From Paenibacillus glycanilyticus (lineage in GTDB: Bacteria; Bacillota; Bacilli; Paenibacillales; Paenibacillaceae), in NCBI RefSeq assembly GCF_023715145.1, contig NZ_JAMBNP010000005.1, positions 186,001-250,000 on the forward strand: a stretch of DNA of 64,000 bases, written 5' to 3'. Below the pieces are notes generated by a model. It was not told where the DNA came from, did not search any database, and saw nothing but the letters and a program-made list of their open reading frames with translations. Shown piece after piece: positions 52,092 through 62,662 of the stretch. How positions within the stretch are numbered: position 1 is the stretch's first letter; each line of letters opens with the position of its first letter. The translations under genes and the position numbers were made by a program.

Positions 52092-53729
52092 ATGAACGCA
52101 AAAAAATGGACGCTGTCGCTTCTGACAGCCGCAATGATGATTTCGGTTACAGCTGCTTGTTCGTCAAATTCTACAAACAACAAACCAAGCAACACGGGAA
52201 CAGAGAATGCAGCAGGAACAAACGCTACCAACGAAACAAAAGATCCAAGCACCGACCCGATTACGATTACGTTCTTTGATAAGAACACGGGCGATAAGTT
52301 CGACAATGCCATCGCTAAAGAAATTACGAAGCGTACCGGCGTAACGATCGAGATTCAGCAGCCGACGGGCAACCCGACGGAGAAGCTGAACCTGATGCTG
52401 GCGAGCGACGACTTGCCGGATATGATCATGTTCGACCGTTCCAGCGATCTGGTTGCGAAATACACGGAAGCGGGTTCGATTATTCCGCTGGACGAACTGA
52501 TTGAGAAATACGGTCCGGACGTAAAAGAAATGTACGGCGATGTATTGAACAAAACGCGTTATAAGGACGGCAAGAACTACTACCTGTCCAACTGGTATGG
52601 TCTTGAGCACGAGCCGGTATTCGGCTTCAACATGCGCAAGGATATCGTGAAGGAGCTTGCGCCGGATAAAGCGGAAGGCGGCGTTCCGTTCACGCAAAGC
52701 GAGTTCAAACAGCTCTTGGTTGATTTCAAAGCGAAATACCCGCAAATCGACGGCAAGGATTCGATCGCTCTGACGATGGACGGCGAGAACTGGGGCGGTA
52801 CGCTTGGCACTTTCAAAGGCATGTTTGGCCTGATGCCTTACTACGAGCATGACGGCAAGCTGCAATACGATGTGAAGGATCCGAAATACAAGGACATGAT
52901 CCTGTTCATGAACGACTTGTACCGCTCTGGCTTGATGGACAAAGAATGGGCGATCAACAAACGTCAGGTTTGGGAGCAAAAAATCGCAACGGGCACCATC
53001 TTCTCCTCGACTGGCGCATATTGGGATTTGGGCAACTCCAACACCATCCTCAAAAAGGATAAAAGCGAGGAATCGCAGCTGTACGCTTATAAAGTTGTGG
53101 CAGACGGCGTAGACCCTGCGAAAACAACCTACGGCGGCCGCAGCTCACTCGGCTGGGATGCCATTGCGATCACGAAGAAGAACAAAAATCCGGAACGCAC
53201 GATGCAGTTCATCAACTTCCTGGCAAGCGAAGAAGGCCAATACCTGCTCATGTGGGGTATCGAAGGCACGCATTGGGATATGAAGGACGGCAAGCATGTG
53301 CCGCGTCCGGAAACCCTTCAAGCATTCAAAGACGATTGGGCGGCTTATACGAAAGAAACAGGCATTCGCAAATGGACTTGGTTTATCAAGAACGGTCCGG
53401 GTACAGACGGCACTCCTTATGACCTTCCAGGCCGTTACGAGCGTGCGCCGGTCGACCAGATGGCGATCAAGAACCTGTCGGACAGCATTTTTGATACGGC
53501 GATCTACGATGGCATAAGCCCTCAAGGCGGCACCCCTGAAGCATTGTCCGAGCAAAAGATCAGCGATATTACGAAGCAGGCGATCACGAAAGCCATTATG
53601 GCTCCTTCGGCTGAAGAAGCAAGCTCGATTTTTGACAAAATGCTTTCCGATATGAAAGGTGCGGGCGACGAGAAGGTTGAAGCAGTCTACACAGCCAATT
53701 ACGAGTCGCGCAAAGCACTGTGGAATTAA
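52092..53729 (+). CDS. ABC transporter substrate-binding lipoprotein, LplA-like
   Basis: 545 residues. Lipoprotein signal (KKWTLSLLTAAMMI) with lipobox VTAAC (Cys about 21), a Ser/Thr/Asn-rich linker (SSNSTNNKPSNTGTENAAGT) and a large binding fold (TITFFDKNTG, LNLMLASDDLPDMIMFDRSSDL, NPERTMQFINFLASEEGQYLLMWG in parts). The long size is typical for oligosaccharide-binding proteins of LplA type. ATG at 52092 follows AAGGGGGAAG; an open frame upstream to 52011 has no support. A hairpin follows it. Confidence 0.92.
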   Translation: MNAKKWTLSLLTAAMMISVTAACSSNSTNNKPSNTGTENAAGTNATNETKDPSTDPITITFFDKNTGDKFDNAIAKEITKRTGVTIEIQQPTGNPTEKLNLMLASDDLPDMIMFDRSSDLVAKYTEAGSIIPLDELIEKYGPDVKEMYGDVLNKTRYKDGKNYYLSNWYGLEHEPVFGFNMRKDIVKELAPDKAEGGVPFTQSEFKQLLVDFKAKYPQIDGKDSIALTMDGENWGGTLGTFKGMFGLMPYYEHDGKLQYDVKDPKYKDMILFMNDLYRSGLMDKEWAINKRQVWEQKIATGTIFSSTGAYWDLGNSNTILKKDKSEESQLYAYKVVADGVDPAKTTYGGRSSLGWDAIAITKKNKNPERTMQFINFLASEEGQYLLMWGIEGTHWDMKDGKHVPRPETLQAFKDDWAAYTKETGIRKWTWFIKNGPGTDGTPYDLPGRYERAPVDQMAIKNLSDSIFDTAIYDGISPQGGTPEALSEQKISDITKQAITKAIMAPSAEEASSIFDKMLSDMKGAGDEKVEAVYTANYESRKALWN

Positions 53730-53759
53730 TAGCGGTCATATCATTTGAATAGACGGTAC

Positions 53760-53792
53760 AAGGGAGGGCCAGCTGAGCTGGCTCTTTCCCTT
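53760..53792 (+). terminator. Hairpin between binding protein gene and GH36-like gene
   Basis: AAGGGA...GCCAGCT/AGCTGGC...TCCCTT. No T-run follows on the plus strand (TTACCATAAT), so it may act as a 3' stabiliser of the transporter mRNA or a partial terminator. Confidence 0.5.
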
Positions 53793-53844
53793 ACCATAAT
53801 AGCCGGTAAGAGTATTCAATCTATCTAGGAATGGGAGCGAAGAA

Positions 53845-55902
53845 ATGATGACGACGAATATGGGACAATTCAAGCTGGAACAAGCCGCTGGTACGTTTGC
53901 GGCAGACAACGGACTGCTGAAGGTAACCGCAAATACGGAGGACGGCACGCTGGCGCTTGCCTGGAGCAATGGCCAGACGATGACGGGATTATATGCTGAA
54001 GCGCGTGTTGGCGGAGCTGTTGTCCGCTCTTCCTGGTATGGATCGCATGCCGTTCCGGAAGCATCCGTTCAGGAGATTGAGGATGGGTTTGGCAAAGGGC
54101 TTCGTTTCAGCTTTGAACATACCGAACCGGGTAAGCCCGTACTTAATCAGCACATTCGTCTGTATAAGGATCTGCCTTACGCTCTGATTGAGCTTGAAGC
54201 ATCCGATGAGCAGGAATGGGAAACGAATGAGTTAACGCCGCTCGCCTCTTATCTGAACGACAATGGCATACTGGATTTCGGCGACGGTTCCAAGGAAGAA
54301 ATCCGCTCTCTGTTTATCCCGTTCGATAACGATAAATGGGTACGCTTTGGCTCGCATGCCAACCCTGTGAGCGTCCGCAGCTATGAAGTGACGGCCGTTT
54401 ACCGGGCAGAATCGCGACGTGGCTTTATTGTCGGCTCGGTTACGCATGATACGTGGAAAACAGCGATTGATGTCGAAGGCACATTCTCGGAAGCGATCGG
54501 CCGCCTTCGGGTGTTATCCGGCGTCTCGGATCTGCAGACGCGCGATACCGTTCCGCATGGCTCGCTGCGGGGAACGTCGATTCTGTCCGCAACGATATTG
54601 GTAGGCGCTTACGACGACTATCGCGAAGGCATGGAGGCTTACGGCAAAGCTAATGCCGTTGTTCAGCCTGCCCTCTCCTGGTCCGGCGGCGTTCCTATGG
54701 GCTGGAACAGCTGGTCGGCCGTTATGGCCAAGCTGGATTACGACGTCTATACGCATACTTCCGATTTCTTCGCGAAGGAGCTCCAGGAGAATGGGTTTGC
54801 GGATCAGGAAGGCAGCTTGTATGTCAACTTTGACGCTTTCTCCAACAATTTGAAGGAGGAAGAGCTGGCGGATGCCGTCAGCCGGGTGAAGGCAAACGGT
54901 CAGAAGCCCGGAACGTACTATACCCCGTTTGCGTTCTGGGGAAGCAACCCGGATACAGCGGTTGAAGGGACGGACGGCGCCGTGCTGTACCGAGAGATCC
55001 TGCTGAAGGACGAGGCCGGCAATCCTCTGCCGAAGCTGGACGGAGCATTCCCTATCGACCCTACGCATCCGGAAGCGATTAACCGCATTTTGCGCAAGCT
55101 GGATGAAGTGGTCGCGGACGGCTATGATTATTTAAAAATGGACTTTTTGGCGCATGGCGCGATGGAAGGCGTACATTACGATCCTTCGATCCGCACCGGC
55201 ATCCAGGCTTACAATTTTGGCATGGCCGCTATTGCGGAAGCGCTTAGCCCGGAGCGTCTTGGACGTCCGTTCCTCATCAATCTGTCGATCGCTCCGCTGT
55301 TCCCGCACGGCTATGCGCATAGCAGACGCGTATCCTGCGATGCCTTCGGCTTGATTAATGATACGGAATATATGCTGAACGCACTGACGTACGGCTGGTG
55401 GATCAGCGACAATCTGTACCGGTTTAATGATCCGGATCATATCGTGTTGTACAAAAGCTATAATCAGGAGGCAACCTCGGAACATGAAGGGCGCAGCCGC
55501 CTGAACTCGGGTGTCATTGCCGGCACTTCTCTGCTGCTCGGCGACGATTACCGGATGGAGGAAGCGGCATCCCGCGCCAAAGCGTGGATGACCAACGGGG
55601 AAGTTATGGCGCTTGCAAGGCGCGGGGAGTCCTTCCGCCCGGCGGAAGGCAGAAGCGGTACTGGCGGCGAGGATCTGTACTCACTGGCTGGTGACGGCGG
55701 TACTTGGGTTGCCGTCTTCAACTTCGACGGTAAGAACGGCAAATCGAAGACAATCGACTTGTCCCGTGTTGGCGTAGACGGATCGAAGGGACTGACGGTC
55801 CGCGATCTGTGGAGCGGGGAATCTTTCAGCTTGAAGCCGGGTACGTCCATCCATGAGCTCGAGCTTGAGCCAGCCGAATCAAAGCTATTGTTCTATATCT
55901 AA
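53845..55902 (+). CDS. Cytoplasmic GH36-like glycoside hydrolase
   Basis: 685 residues without signal peptide or binding modules. It aligns with the catalytic part of the secreted enzyme at 43308: N-terminal beta domain, MGWNSWSAVMAKLDYD, nucleophile motif YLKMDFLAHG (Asp about 433), HYDPSIRTGIQAYNFGM, acid/base SRRVSCDAFG (Asp about 499) and TYGWWISDNLYRF. Clan GH-D, closest by layout to GH36 alpha-galactosidases; sugar specificity is not decided. Placed after the importer, it probably acts on imported oligosaccharides. Confidence 0.85.
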   Translation: MMTTNMGQFKLEQAAGTFAADNGLLKVTANTEDGTLALAWSNGQTMTGLYAEARVGGAVVRSSWYGSHAVPEASVQEIEDGFGKGLRFSFEHTEPGKPVLNQHIRLYKDLPYALIELEASDEQEWETNELTPLASYLNDNGILDFGDGSKEEIRSLFIPFDNDKWVRFGSHANPVSVRSYEVTAVYRAESRRGFIVGSVTHDTWKTAIDVEGTFSEAIGRLRVLSGVSDLQTRDTVPHGSLRGTSILSATILVGAYDDYREGMEAYGKANAVVQPALSWSGGVPMGWNSWSAVMAKLDYDVYTHTSDFFAKELQENGFADQEGSLYVNFDAFSNNLKEEELADAVSRVKANGQKPGTYYTPFAFWGSNPDTAVEGTDGAVLYREILLKDEAGNPLPKLDGAFPIDPTHPEAINRILRKLDEVVADGYDYLKMDFLAHGAMEGVHYDPSIRTGIQAYNFGMAAIAEALSPERLGRPFLINLSIAPLFPHGYAHSRRVSCDAFGLINDTEYMLNALTYGWWISDNLYRFNDPDHIVLYKSYNQEATSEHEGRSRLNSGVIAGTSLLLGDDYRMEEAASRAKAWMTNGEVMALARRGESFRPAEGRSGTGGEDLYSLAGDGGTWVAVFNFDGKNGKSKTIDLSRVGVDGSKGLTVRDLWSGESFSLKPGTSIHELELEPAESKLLFYI

Positions 55903-55910
55903 TTCATAAG

Positions 55911-55950
55911 AAGCGGTGCAGGGGGAGATCCCCGCACCGCTTTATTTTTT
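55911..55950 (+). terminator. Rho-independent terminator of the glycan operon
   Basis: AAGCGGTGC / GCACCGCTT with inner GGGG/CCCC and a T-rich tail. Confidence 0.88.
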
Positions 55951-56085
55951 GCCCGCATTAGGCAAATGAATTTCTAAGCATAGATGAAATGGGTTGATGC
56001 TTCGGTCCTCCTTCAAGGACAAACAAACAGGCAGGCGGCAAGCCTCTTGAATAAGCTAAAGAACAACGGGAAAGGAGGGATATTG

Positions 56086-56487
56086 ATGAGCAAAGTTTCC
56101 AAGGCACAAGTTAAGAAGTTAGTCGGCAAACAGATCTATGCCGTTCGCAAGGACGGGTCTGTCGTAACAGGCAAGCTTGTGAAACTGCGGCAAAACAAGC
56201 TCGTACTGGCACCTCTGAGAAAAGAGAAGGGGAAAGTGGTGAAAACCACAGCCTTCTTGCCGCTGGTATTGTTTGATCTTCTTGTTATCGGCACATTGCC
56301 GTTCTGGGGTGGCGGCGGCTGCGGATGCGGTGGCGGCGGCTGCGGTAAATGCGGCGGTGGCGGTTACGGCGGCGGCTATGGCGGCGGCGGTGGCGGTAAT
56401 TACGGCGGTGGCTATGGCGGCGGCTATGAGGGCGGCGGTTACGGCAGCGGCTATGGCGGCGGTCCGTACGGCGGCGGTTTTTACTAA
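56086..56487 (+). CDS. Glycine-rich repeat protein
   Basis: 133 residues. N-terminal basic part (about 1-52; KAQVKKLVGKQIYAVRKDG, a likely small beta-barrel), a hydrophobic segment (AFLPLVLFDLLVIGTLPFW), then about 60 residues of Gly, Tyr and a few Cys (GGGCGCGGGGCGKCGG, then GYGGG repeats). Likely a spore or cell-surface protein; family not recognised. AAAGGAGG before the ATG at 56086 sets the start; a longer frame from 55984 lacks one. Confidence 0.6.
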   Translation: MSKVSKAQVKKLVGKQIYAVRKDGSVVTGKLVKLRQNKLVLAPLRKEKGKVVKTTAFLPLVLFDLLVIGTLPFWGGGGCGCGGGGCGKCGGGGYGGGYGGGGGGNYGGGYGGGYEGGGYGSGYGGGPYGGGFY

Positions 56488-56530
56488 AATATAAGAAGGT
56501 ATAAGTCTTTTCTATACGATGCTTATATGA

Positions 56531-56992
56531 TTAGTAGTAAGATGAGGAAGCAAGCGGCTTAATCATTTCATAACAGCGGAGCTCCGGATAATACTGGATG
56601 GCCTGATAACCGAGGCGGCTGTACAGATTTTTGGCCTTGGTATTAATGTCATCCACGAATAGTCTGGATGCTCTGCAGTTTTGGGCTATTCCGTAGGCCT
56701 CGGCGGCGAGCAGCAGCTTCCTGCCCCATTGCCGGTTGCGGTGATCCGGATGCACGACAAGCATATCAAGATACAGGATTTCGCCCGTGATTTCGAATCG
56801 GATAAAGCCATAGGGCTTGCTTGTTTTTCCTTCTGAAGCTACATAAGTAACCCCGCGGCGGAACCGTACGGGAAGATCCCTGATCGTCTGGGCATCCAGG
56901 GGATGGGCGGTATGGGACATCGGAATAAGCTCGGCTTGTATGAGGCGGAAAATTTCCGTATCGTCTGTCTTTGGATTACGTGCTCGTATCAT
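56531..56992 (-). CDS. GNAT family N-acetyltransferase
   Basis: 153 residues, RimI-like size. Motif A EILYLDMLVVHPDHRNRQWGRKLL (read as LDMLVVHPDHRNRQWG, about 80-95) has the usual acetyl-CoA loop, somewhat changed (RNRQWG). Motif B is FVDDINTKAKNLYSRLGYQ. Substrate unknown. Divergent from the ilv promoter region; ATG with AGGATGG upstream. Confidence 0.83.
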   Translation of the reverse strand: MIRARNPKTDDTEIFRLIQAELIPMSHTAHPLDAQTIRDLPVRFRRGVTYVASEGKTSKPYGFIRFEITGEILYLDMLVVHPDHRNRQWGRKLLLAAEAYGIAQNCRASRLFVDDINTKAKNLYSRLGYQAIQYYPELRCYEMIKPLASSSYY

Positions 56993-57065
56993 CAGCGATC
57001 CATCCTGACCGTATGAAATTGCCGAATATGGGCTATGTTATCATATGAACGAAAGGCGAATATTG

Positions 57066-57092
57066 CCTAACTATTTTTTCGAAATAGTTAGG
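57066..57092. promoter_or_regulatory. Perfect 11-bp palindrome upstream of the ilv promoter
   Basis: CCTAACTATTT, five bases, AAATAGTTAGG. Ends ten bases before the -35 box of ilvB and lies 74 bases from the GNAT start. Could bind a dimeric regulator. CodY and TnrA consensus fit poorly. Confidence 0.55.
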
Positions 57093-57101
57093 TACATTAG
57101 C

Positions 57102-57130
57102 TTGACGAACAGATGTGCAAGGCATATAAT
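57102..57130 (+). promoter_or_regulatory. Promoter of the ilv-leu operon
   Basis: TTGACG, 17-base spacer, TATAAT: near-consensus sigma-A promoter. Transcription should start near 57137. Confidence 0.85.
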
Positions 57131-57136
57131 AAAGAA

Positions 57137-57490
57137 AATCTTATCCAAGCATATGTAATCGGCAATGATGAGGACGAAGTGTTAAGGGCTCTTTTGCTCA
57201 GAGAGCGGATGGATTAGCTGCAACCATCGCCAAAACCCCTTTTCTACGAGCTCACCTCGGAGCTGTTTTCCTGAAAAGCAACATAAGTCAAATGTTGGTT
57301 ATTAGGGAAAATCGCAAGACACGCGTTATTGTGTCAAAGGTATGGGCGTTTTGTGCGCACACGTTCATTTACCTTATGGAGGTTATGCATCGCAAGATGT
57401 ATAACGAATTTGGGTGGTACCACGGAAGATATAACCTTTCGTCCCTCAGGCTTCAATAGTTGAAGCTGGAGGAACGAAGGGTTTTTTTGT
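57137..57490 (+). ncRNA. T-box leader of ilvB operon, probably leucine-responsive
   Basis: About 350 bases. AGAGAG bulge region near 57200, apical GGATGG...CCATC loop, the T-box core GGGTGGTACCACGG at 57412-57425 and a terminator at 57433-57488 (CCTTTCGTCCCTC / GGAGGAACGAAGG, T7). The probable specifier is CTC at 57251-57253 (GAG-CTC-A...), a leucine codon, as in B. subtilis ilvB. The TGGT bulge pairs with a tRNA ending ACCA, consistent with tRNA-Leu. Uncharged tRNA promotes read-through. Confidence 0.9.
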
Positions 57491-57513
57491 TGTTTTCGAG
57501 AGGAGGATGACTA

Positions 57514-59259
57514 ATGGTCACGCAAAGTGCAACGCTGAAGTCTAAAGAAGAAGTTATGGAACGGATGAGAAAGCCAGAAGTAATTTCGGGTTCTGAAATA
57601 TTACTCCGCAGTTTGGTGCTGGAAGGCGTCGATTGCGTGTTTGGTTATCCGGGCGGCGCCGTATTGTACATCTACGATGCGATGCACGGGTTCGCCGATT
57701 TCAATCATGTTCTTACAAGACATGAACAAGGTGCAATCCATGCGGCAGACGGTTATGCCCGTGCCAGCGGCAACGTTGGCGTATGTATCGCAACATCCGG
57801 TCCTGGCGCGACAAACCTCGTTACGGGAATTGCAACAGCTTATATGGACTCTGTACCGCTCGTTGTTATTACGGGCAATGTCATCTCGTCCCTTATTGGT
57901 ACGGATGCTTTCCAGGAAGCGGACATTACGGGCATTACAATGCCGATTACGAAGCACAGCTACATGGTTCGCGATGTAGAGGATCTTCCTCGCATTATCC
58001 ATGAAGCGTTCCATATCGCCAATACCGGCCGTAAAGGCCCGGTTCTGATCGATATTCCGAAGGACGTGTCGGCGGCCAAAACCTTGTTCAAACCGGTAAC
58101 GGAAGTGAGCATCCGCGGCTACAATCCGACGGTATCGCCCAACAAGCTGCAAGTCGACAAATTGATCAAAGCGATCGAAGGGTCCGAGCGTCCGCTCATC
58201 CTTGCCGGCGGCGGTGTTGTCTACTCCGGAGCCCATGAGGAATTGCTCGAATTCGTTACGAAGACCGAGATTCCGATTACAACGACTTTGCTTGGTCTTG
58301 GCGGCTTCCCAAGCGGCAACGATTTGTGGCTTGGCATGCCGGGTATGCACGGTACGTACACGGCGAACAAATCGATTCAATCGGCGGATCTTCTTATTAA
58401 TATCGGCGCGCGCTTCGATGACCGCGTAACGGGCAAGCTGGCCGGCTTTGCTCCGCTTGCGAAGATCGTTCATATCGACATTGATCCGGCGGAGATCGGC
58501 AAGAACGTTCCAACCGATATTCCTATCGTTGGCGATGTGAAGACGGTTCTGCAGCAGGCGAACCTGCTTGCGAAACGTGCGGACAAGGCAGATGCTTGGC
58601 GCGAGCAGATCCAAGAATCGAAGGCGCAATATCCGTTCAGCTACAAGGATTCCGATGTTGAGCTGAAGCCGCAGTGGGTTGTCGAGATGATTCACGATAC
58701 AACAAACGGCGACGCTATCGTAACAACAGACGTTGGCCAGCATCAGATGTGGGCCGCGCAATATTATAAATTCAACAAACCTCGCTCCTGGGTAACCTCC
58801 GGCGGCCTTGGCACTATGGGCTTTGGCTTCCCGTCGGCGATTGGCGCCCAAATGGCGAACCCGGACCGCGTCGTTGTTTCGATCAACGGTGACGGCGGCA
58901 TGCAGATGTGCGCGCAAGAGCTTGCGATTTGTGCCATCAACAACATTCCGGTCAAGGTTGTCATCATTAACAACCAAGTACTGGGCATGGTTCGCCAATG
59001 GCAGGAGCTCATCCACGAGAACCGCTTCAGCCATATCGATCTTGCAGGCAGTCCTGACTTCGTTAAGCTTGCAGAAGCTTACGGCGTTAAAGGCTTCCGC
59101 GCTTCGAACAAAGAAGAAGCGAAGGCTGTATGGGAAGAGGCGCTCCGCCATCCAGGCCCTGCAGTTGTCGAGTTTGTTGTTCGCAGAGACGAGAATGTGT
59201 ACCCGATGGTAGCACAGGGTAGCACGATCGACCAGATGATCATGGGGGATGCAGAATGA
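57514..59259 (+). CDS. ilvB: Acetolactate synthase large subunit
   Basis: ThDP- and FAD-dependent enzyme making acetolactate or acetohydroxybutyrate, first common step of Val, Leu and Ile synthesis. 581 residues. [14 protein letters not shown] and [18 protein letters not shown] near the N-terminus hold the catalytic Glu; the middle FAD-like domain and the C-terminal ThDP motif [16 protein letters not shown]...NN (about 465) are intact. Strong GAGGAGGATG site. Stop overlaps the ilvN start (ATGA). Confidence 0.97.
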   Translation: MVTQSATLKSKEEVMERMRKPEVISGSEILLRSLVLEGVDCVFGYPGGAVLYIYDAMHGFADFNHVLTRHEQGAIHAADGYARASGNVGVCIATSGPGATNLVTGIATAYMDSVPLVVITGNVISSLIGTDAFQEADITGITMPITKHSYMVRDVEDLPRIIHEAFHIANTGRKGPVLIDIPKDVSAAKTLFKPVTEVSIRGYNPTVSPNKLQVDKLIKAIEGSERPLILAGGGVVYSGAHEELLEFVTKTEIPITTTLLGLGGFPSGNDLWLGMPGMHGTYTANKSIQSADLLINIGARFDDRVTGKLAGFAPLAKIVHIDIDPAEIGKNVPTDIPIVGDVKTVLQQANLLAKRADKADAWREQIQESKAQYPFSYKDSDVELKPQWVVEMIHDTTNGDAIVTTDVGQHQMWAAQYYKFNKPRSWVTSGGLGTMGFGFPSAIGAQMANPDRVVVSINGDGGMQMCAQELAICAINNIPVKVVIINNQVLGMVRQWQELIHENRFSHIDLAGSPDFVKLAEAYGVKGFRASNKEEAKAVWEEALRHPGPAVVEFVVRRDENVYPMVAQGSTIDQMIMGDAE

Positions 59260-59741
59260 AAAAGCACACGATCGCAGTAATTGTCAACGATCAGCCCGGC
59301 GTTCTGCAGCGCGTATCCGGCTTGTTCGGACGCCGCGGCTTCAATATTGAGAGCATTACGGTAGGCGCAAGCGAAGAGCAGGGCTTGTCCCGTATGGTTA
59401 TCGTCACAACTGGCGATGACCATACGCTCGAGCAAATTACCAAGCAGCTGTATAAGCTGATTGACGTTATCAAGGTTATCGACCTGAGCTCCAATCCAAT
59501 GGTTTCCCGTGAGCTGGCGCTTATCAAGGTAAGCGCAGAGCCGTCTTCCCGTCCGGAGATTCTGGGCGTAGTAGACACCTTCCGCGCAGCGGTTGTGGAT
59601 ATCGGCACTCATTCGCTTATCGTACAAGTTATTGGCGATACCGAGAAAATCGATGCCATGGTAGAGCTTCTGAAGCCTTATGGCATCCGCGAGCTTTCCC
59701 GTACTGGCGTAACAGCGCTTAACCGCGGTAACGTACGCTAA
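59256..59741 (+). CDS. ilvN: Acetolactate synthase small (regulatory) subunit
   Basis: 161 residues with N-terminal ACT domain ([29 protein letters not shown]) and C-terminal domain ([39 protein letters not shown]). It activates the large subunit and confers valine feedback. Four-base overlap with ilvB. A 146-base spacer with complementary hairpins follows before ilvC. Confidence 0.96.
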   Translation: MKKHTIAVIVNDQPGVLQRVSGLFGRRGFNIESITVGASEEQGLSRMVIVTTGDDHTLEQITKQLYKLIDVIKVIDLSSNPMVSRELALIKVSAEPSSRPEILGVVDTFRAAVVDIGTHSLIVQVIGDTEKIDAMVELLKPYGIRELSRTGVTALNRGNVR

Positions 59742-59773
59742 TAGTAAGAACAAATATCAATTATAATTAGTGA

Positions 59774-60880
<1,107 letters not shown>

Positions 60881-60913
60881 TAAGATCATAACCCGCATAT
60901 AAAAAGATGTTAT

Positions 60914-60988
60914 CCCGGTTCGCCGGAGTGCGAGTAGGTTAGGTTCCAAACCTGCCTTGCACGCGTTCTGAGCGGTCCGGGATGATTC
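60914..60988 (+). ncRNA. Structured spacer RNA between ilvC and leuA
   Basis: Nested inverted repeats: TATCCCGG with CCGGGATGA at the ends, GTGC/GCAC and GTAGGTT/AACCTGC inside. No T-run, so not a terminator. Possible RNA processing or stability element; not recognised as a known riboswitch. Confidence 0.4.
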
Positions 60989-61012
60989 TGTTCTCGGAGG
61001 TGTAAGGCACAA

Positions 61013-62557
61013 ATGCGAAAAATTTATATTTTTGACACGACGCTTCGTGACGGAGAGCAGTCTCCCGGTGTTAACCTGAACACAAAAGAAAAGGTTGAGA
61101 TCGCGCTGCAGCTTGAGAAGCTTGGTGTGGACCGTATCGAAGCAGGTTTCCCTGCGGCTTCCCCAGGAGATCTCGCGGCTGTTAATGCGGTTGCCAGCGC
61201 AGTTAAGAATGCTACGATTATTGGCTTGTCACGCTCCCGCGAACAGGACATCGACGCGGTACGTGAAGCGCTGAAAGGCGCGCAGGATCCATCCATTCAC
61301 GTTTTCCTTGCAACAAGCCCCATCCACCGCAAGCATAAGCTTCGGATGGAGAAGGAGCAGGTGCTGGAAACGGCTGAACGTGCGATCACTTACGCGAAGA
61401 AATATTTCAGCAAGATCGAATTCTCGCTTGAGGATGCAGGACGCACAGAGCTTGATTTCGTCTGCCAGATGACGGATATGGCGATTCGCGCGGGCGCTTC
61501 TGTCGTGAATCTTCCGGATACGGTTGGTTACTTGAATCCGCTTGAATACGGCAACATCTTCAAGACGGTGAAGGAAAATGTGCCAAATATCGAAAAAATC
61601 CAGCTCAGCGCCCACTGTCATGACGACCTCGGCATGGCAACGGCTAACGCTCTTGCGGCTATTCTGAACGGTGCCGACCAGATCGAAGGTACGATCAACG
61701 GAATCGGCGAACGCGCAGGTAATACGGCGCTTGAGGAAGTTGCGCTGGCGCTTGAGACGCGTTTCGATTACTTTGGTGCAAAAACCGGGCTGAACCTGAA
61801 GGAAATTGCAAAAACAAGCCGCCTTGTAAGCAAGCTGACCGGCATGGTCATTCCAGGCAACAAAGCGATTGTTGGCGCTAACGCATTCGCGCATGAATCC
61901 GGCATTCACCAGGACGGCATGCTGAAGGAGAAAACGACTTACGAGATTATTTCTCCGGATACAATCGGCCTTCGCGATTCGAAGCTCGTTCTGGGCAAGC
62001 ACTCCGGCCGCCATGCGTTCCGCGAGAAGCTGATCGATCTCGGCTACGAGCTGGATGAAGAAGCTGTAAATGCGGCTTTTGCGAAGTTCAAGGACTTGGC
62101 TGACCGGAAGAAGCATGTAACGGATGAAGATATCCGTGCCTTCCTGGAAGAGAAGCTGATCGATACGCCGGAAGTCTATACGCTTGAGGCGATTCAAGTC
62201 AGCTATGGCAACCAATCGACGCCTAGCGCTTCGGTGCGCATCCGCACGGCGGATGGCGAGAACCGCGAAGAAGTTGCCATTGGCAACGGTTCGGTTGACG
62301 CGATCTACAATGCGATTGATAAAGTAACGGCTGAAGCGGTTGAGCTTGAAGACTATTCCATCAAGTCGGTATCGCAAGGCAAGGATGCGCAGGGCGAGGT
62401 TCATGTTGTGCTGAAGCAGGATGATGTATCCGCTCAAGGCCGCGGCCTTAGCACGGATATCCTTGAAGCAAGCGCGCGTGCTTACATCGATGCGCTTAAC
62501 CGTCTCATCGAGAAACGCAAGTCCCCGGGACGCCGCGACAAGATGAGCCTGATTTAA
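61013..62557 (+). CDS. leuA: 2-isopropylmalate synthase
   Basis: First committed enzyme of leucine synthesis; 514 residues. Catalytic HMGL-like barrel ([15 protein letters not shown] start; [17 protein letters not shown] with metal-binding His; [19 protein letters not shown]) and C-terminal LeuA regulatory domain (about 390-500) that binds leucine for feedback. GGAGGTG is 12 bases before the ATG. Fifth-position gene of the operon, followed by a terminator-like hairpin. Confidence 0.97.
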   Translation: MRKIYIFDTTLRDGEQSPGVNLNTKEKVEIALQLEKLGVDRIEAGFPAASPGDLAAVNAVASAVKNATIIGLSRSREQDIDAVREALKGAQDPSIHVFLATSPIHRKHKLRMEKEQVLETAERAITYAKKYFSKIEFSLEDAGRTELDFVCQMTDMAIRAGASVVNLPDTVGYLNPLEYGNIFKTVKENVPNIEKIQLSAHCHDDLGMATANALAAILNGADQIEGTINGIGERAGNTALEEVALALETRFDYFGAKTGLNLKEIAKTSRLVSKLTGMVIPGNKAIVGANAFAHESGIHQDGMLKEKTTYEIISPDTIGLRDSKLVLGKHSGRHAFREKLIDLGYELDEEAVNAAFAKFKDLADRKKHVTDEDIRAFLEEKLIDTPEVYTLEAIQVSYGNQSTPSASVRIRTADGENREEVAIGNGSVDAIYNAIDKVTAEAVELEDYSIKSVSQGKDAQGEVHVVLKQDDVSAQGRGLSTDILEASARAYIDALNRLIEKRKSPGRRDKMSLI

Positions 62558-62574
62558 CTAACAAAAGTACCGAC

Positions 62575-62622
62575 AAAAGCCAAACCGACAAAGTCTATTC
62601 TGACTTTCTCAGTTTGGCTTTT
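62575..62622 (+). terminator. Terminator-like hairpin between leuA and yjbQ
   Basis: AAAAGCCAAAC / GTTTGGCTTTT with inner AAAGTC/GACTTT. Only a short T-run follows (TTTTGCGG), so termination may be partial. Confidence 0.65.
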
Positions 62623-62662
62623 GCGGTTAGCTGAACAGATGAGGGACAGGAGGAGGGAGAAG

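Noticed and set aside
57601..59151. 516-codon minus-strand frame opposite ilvB (also 59867-61012 opposite ilvC and 61229-62437 opposite leuA)
   Set aside because: Antisense shadows of strongly biased genes with no start signals or recognisable protein features.
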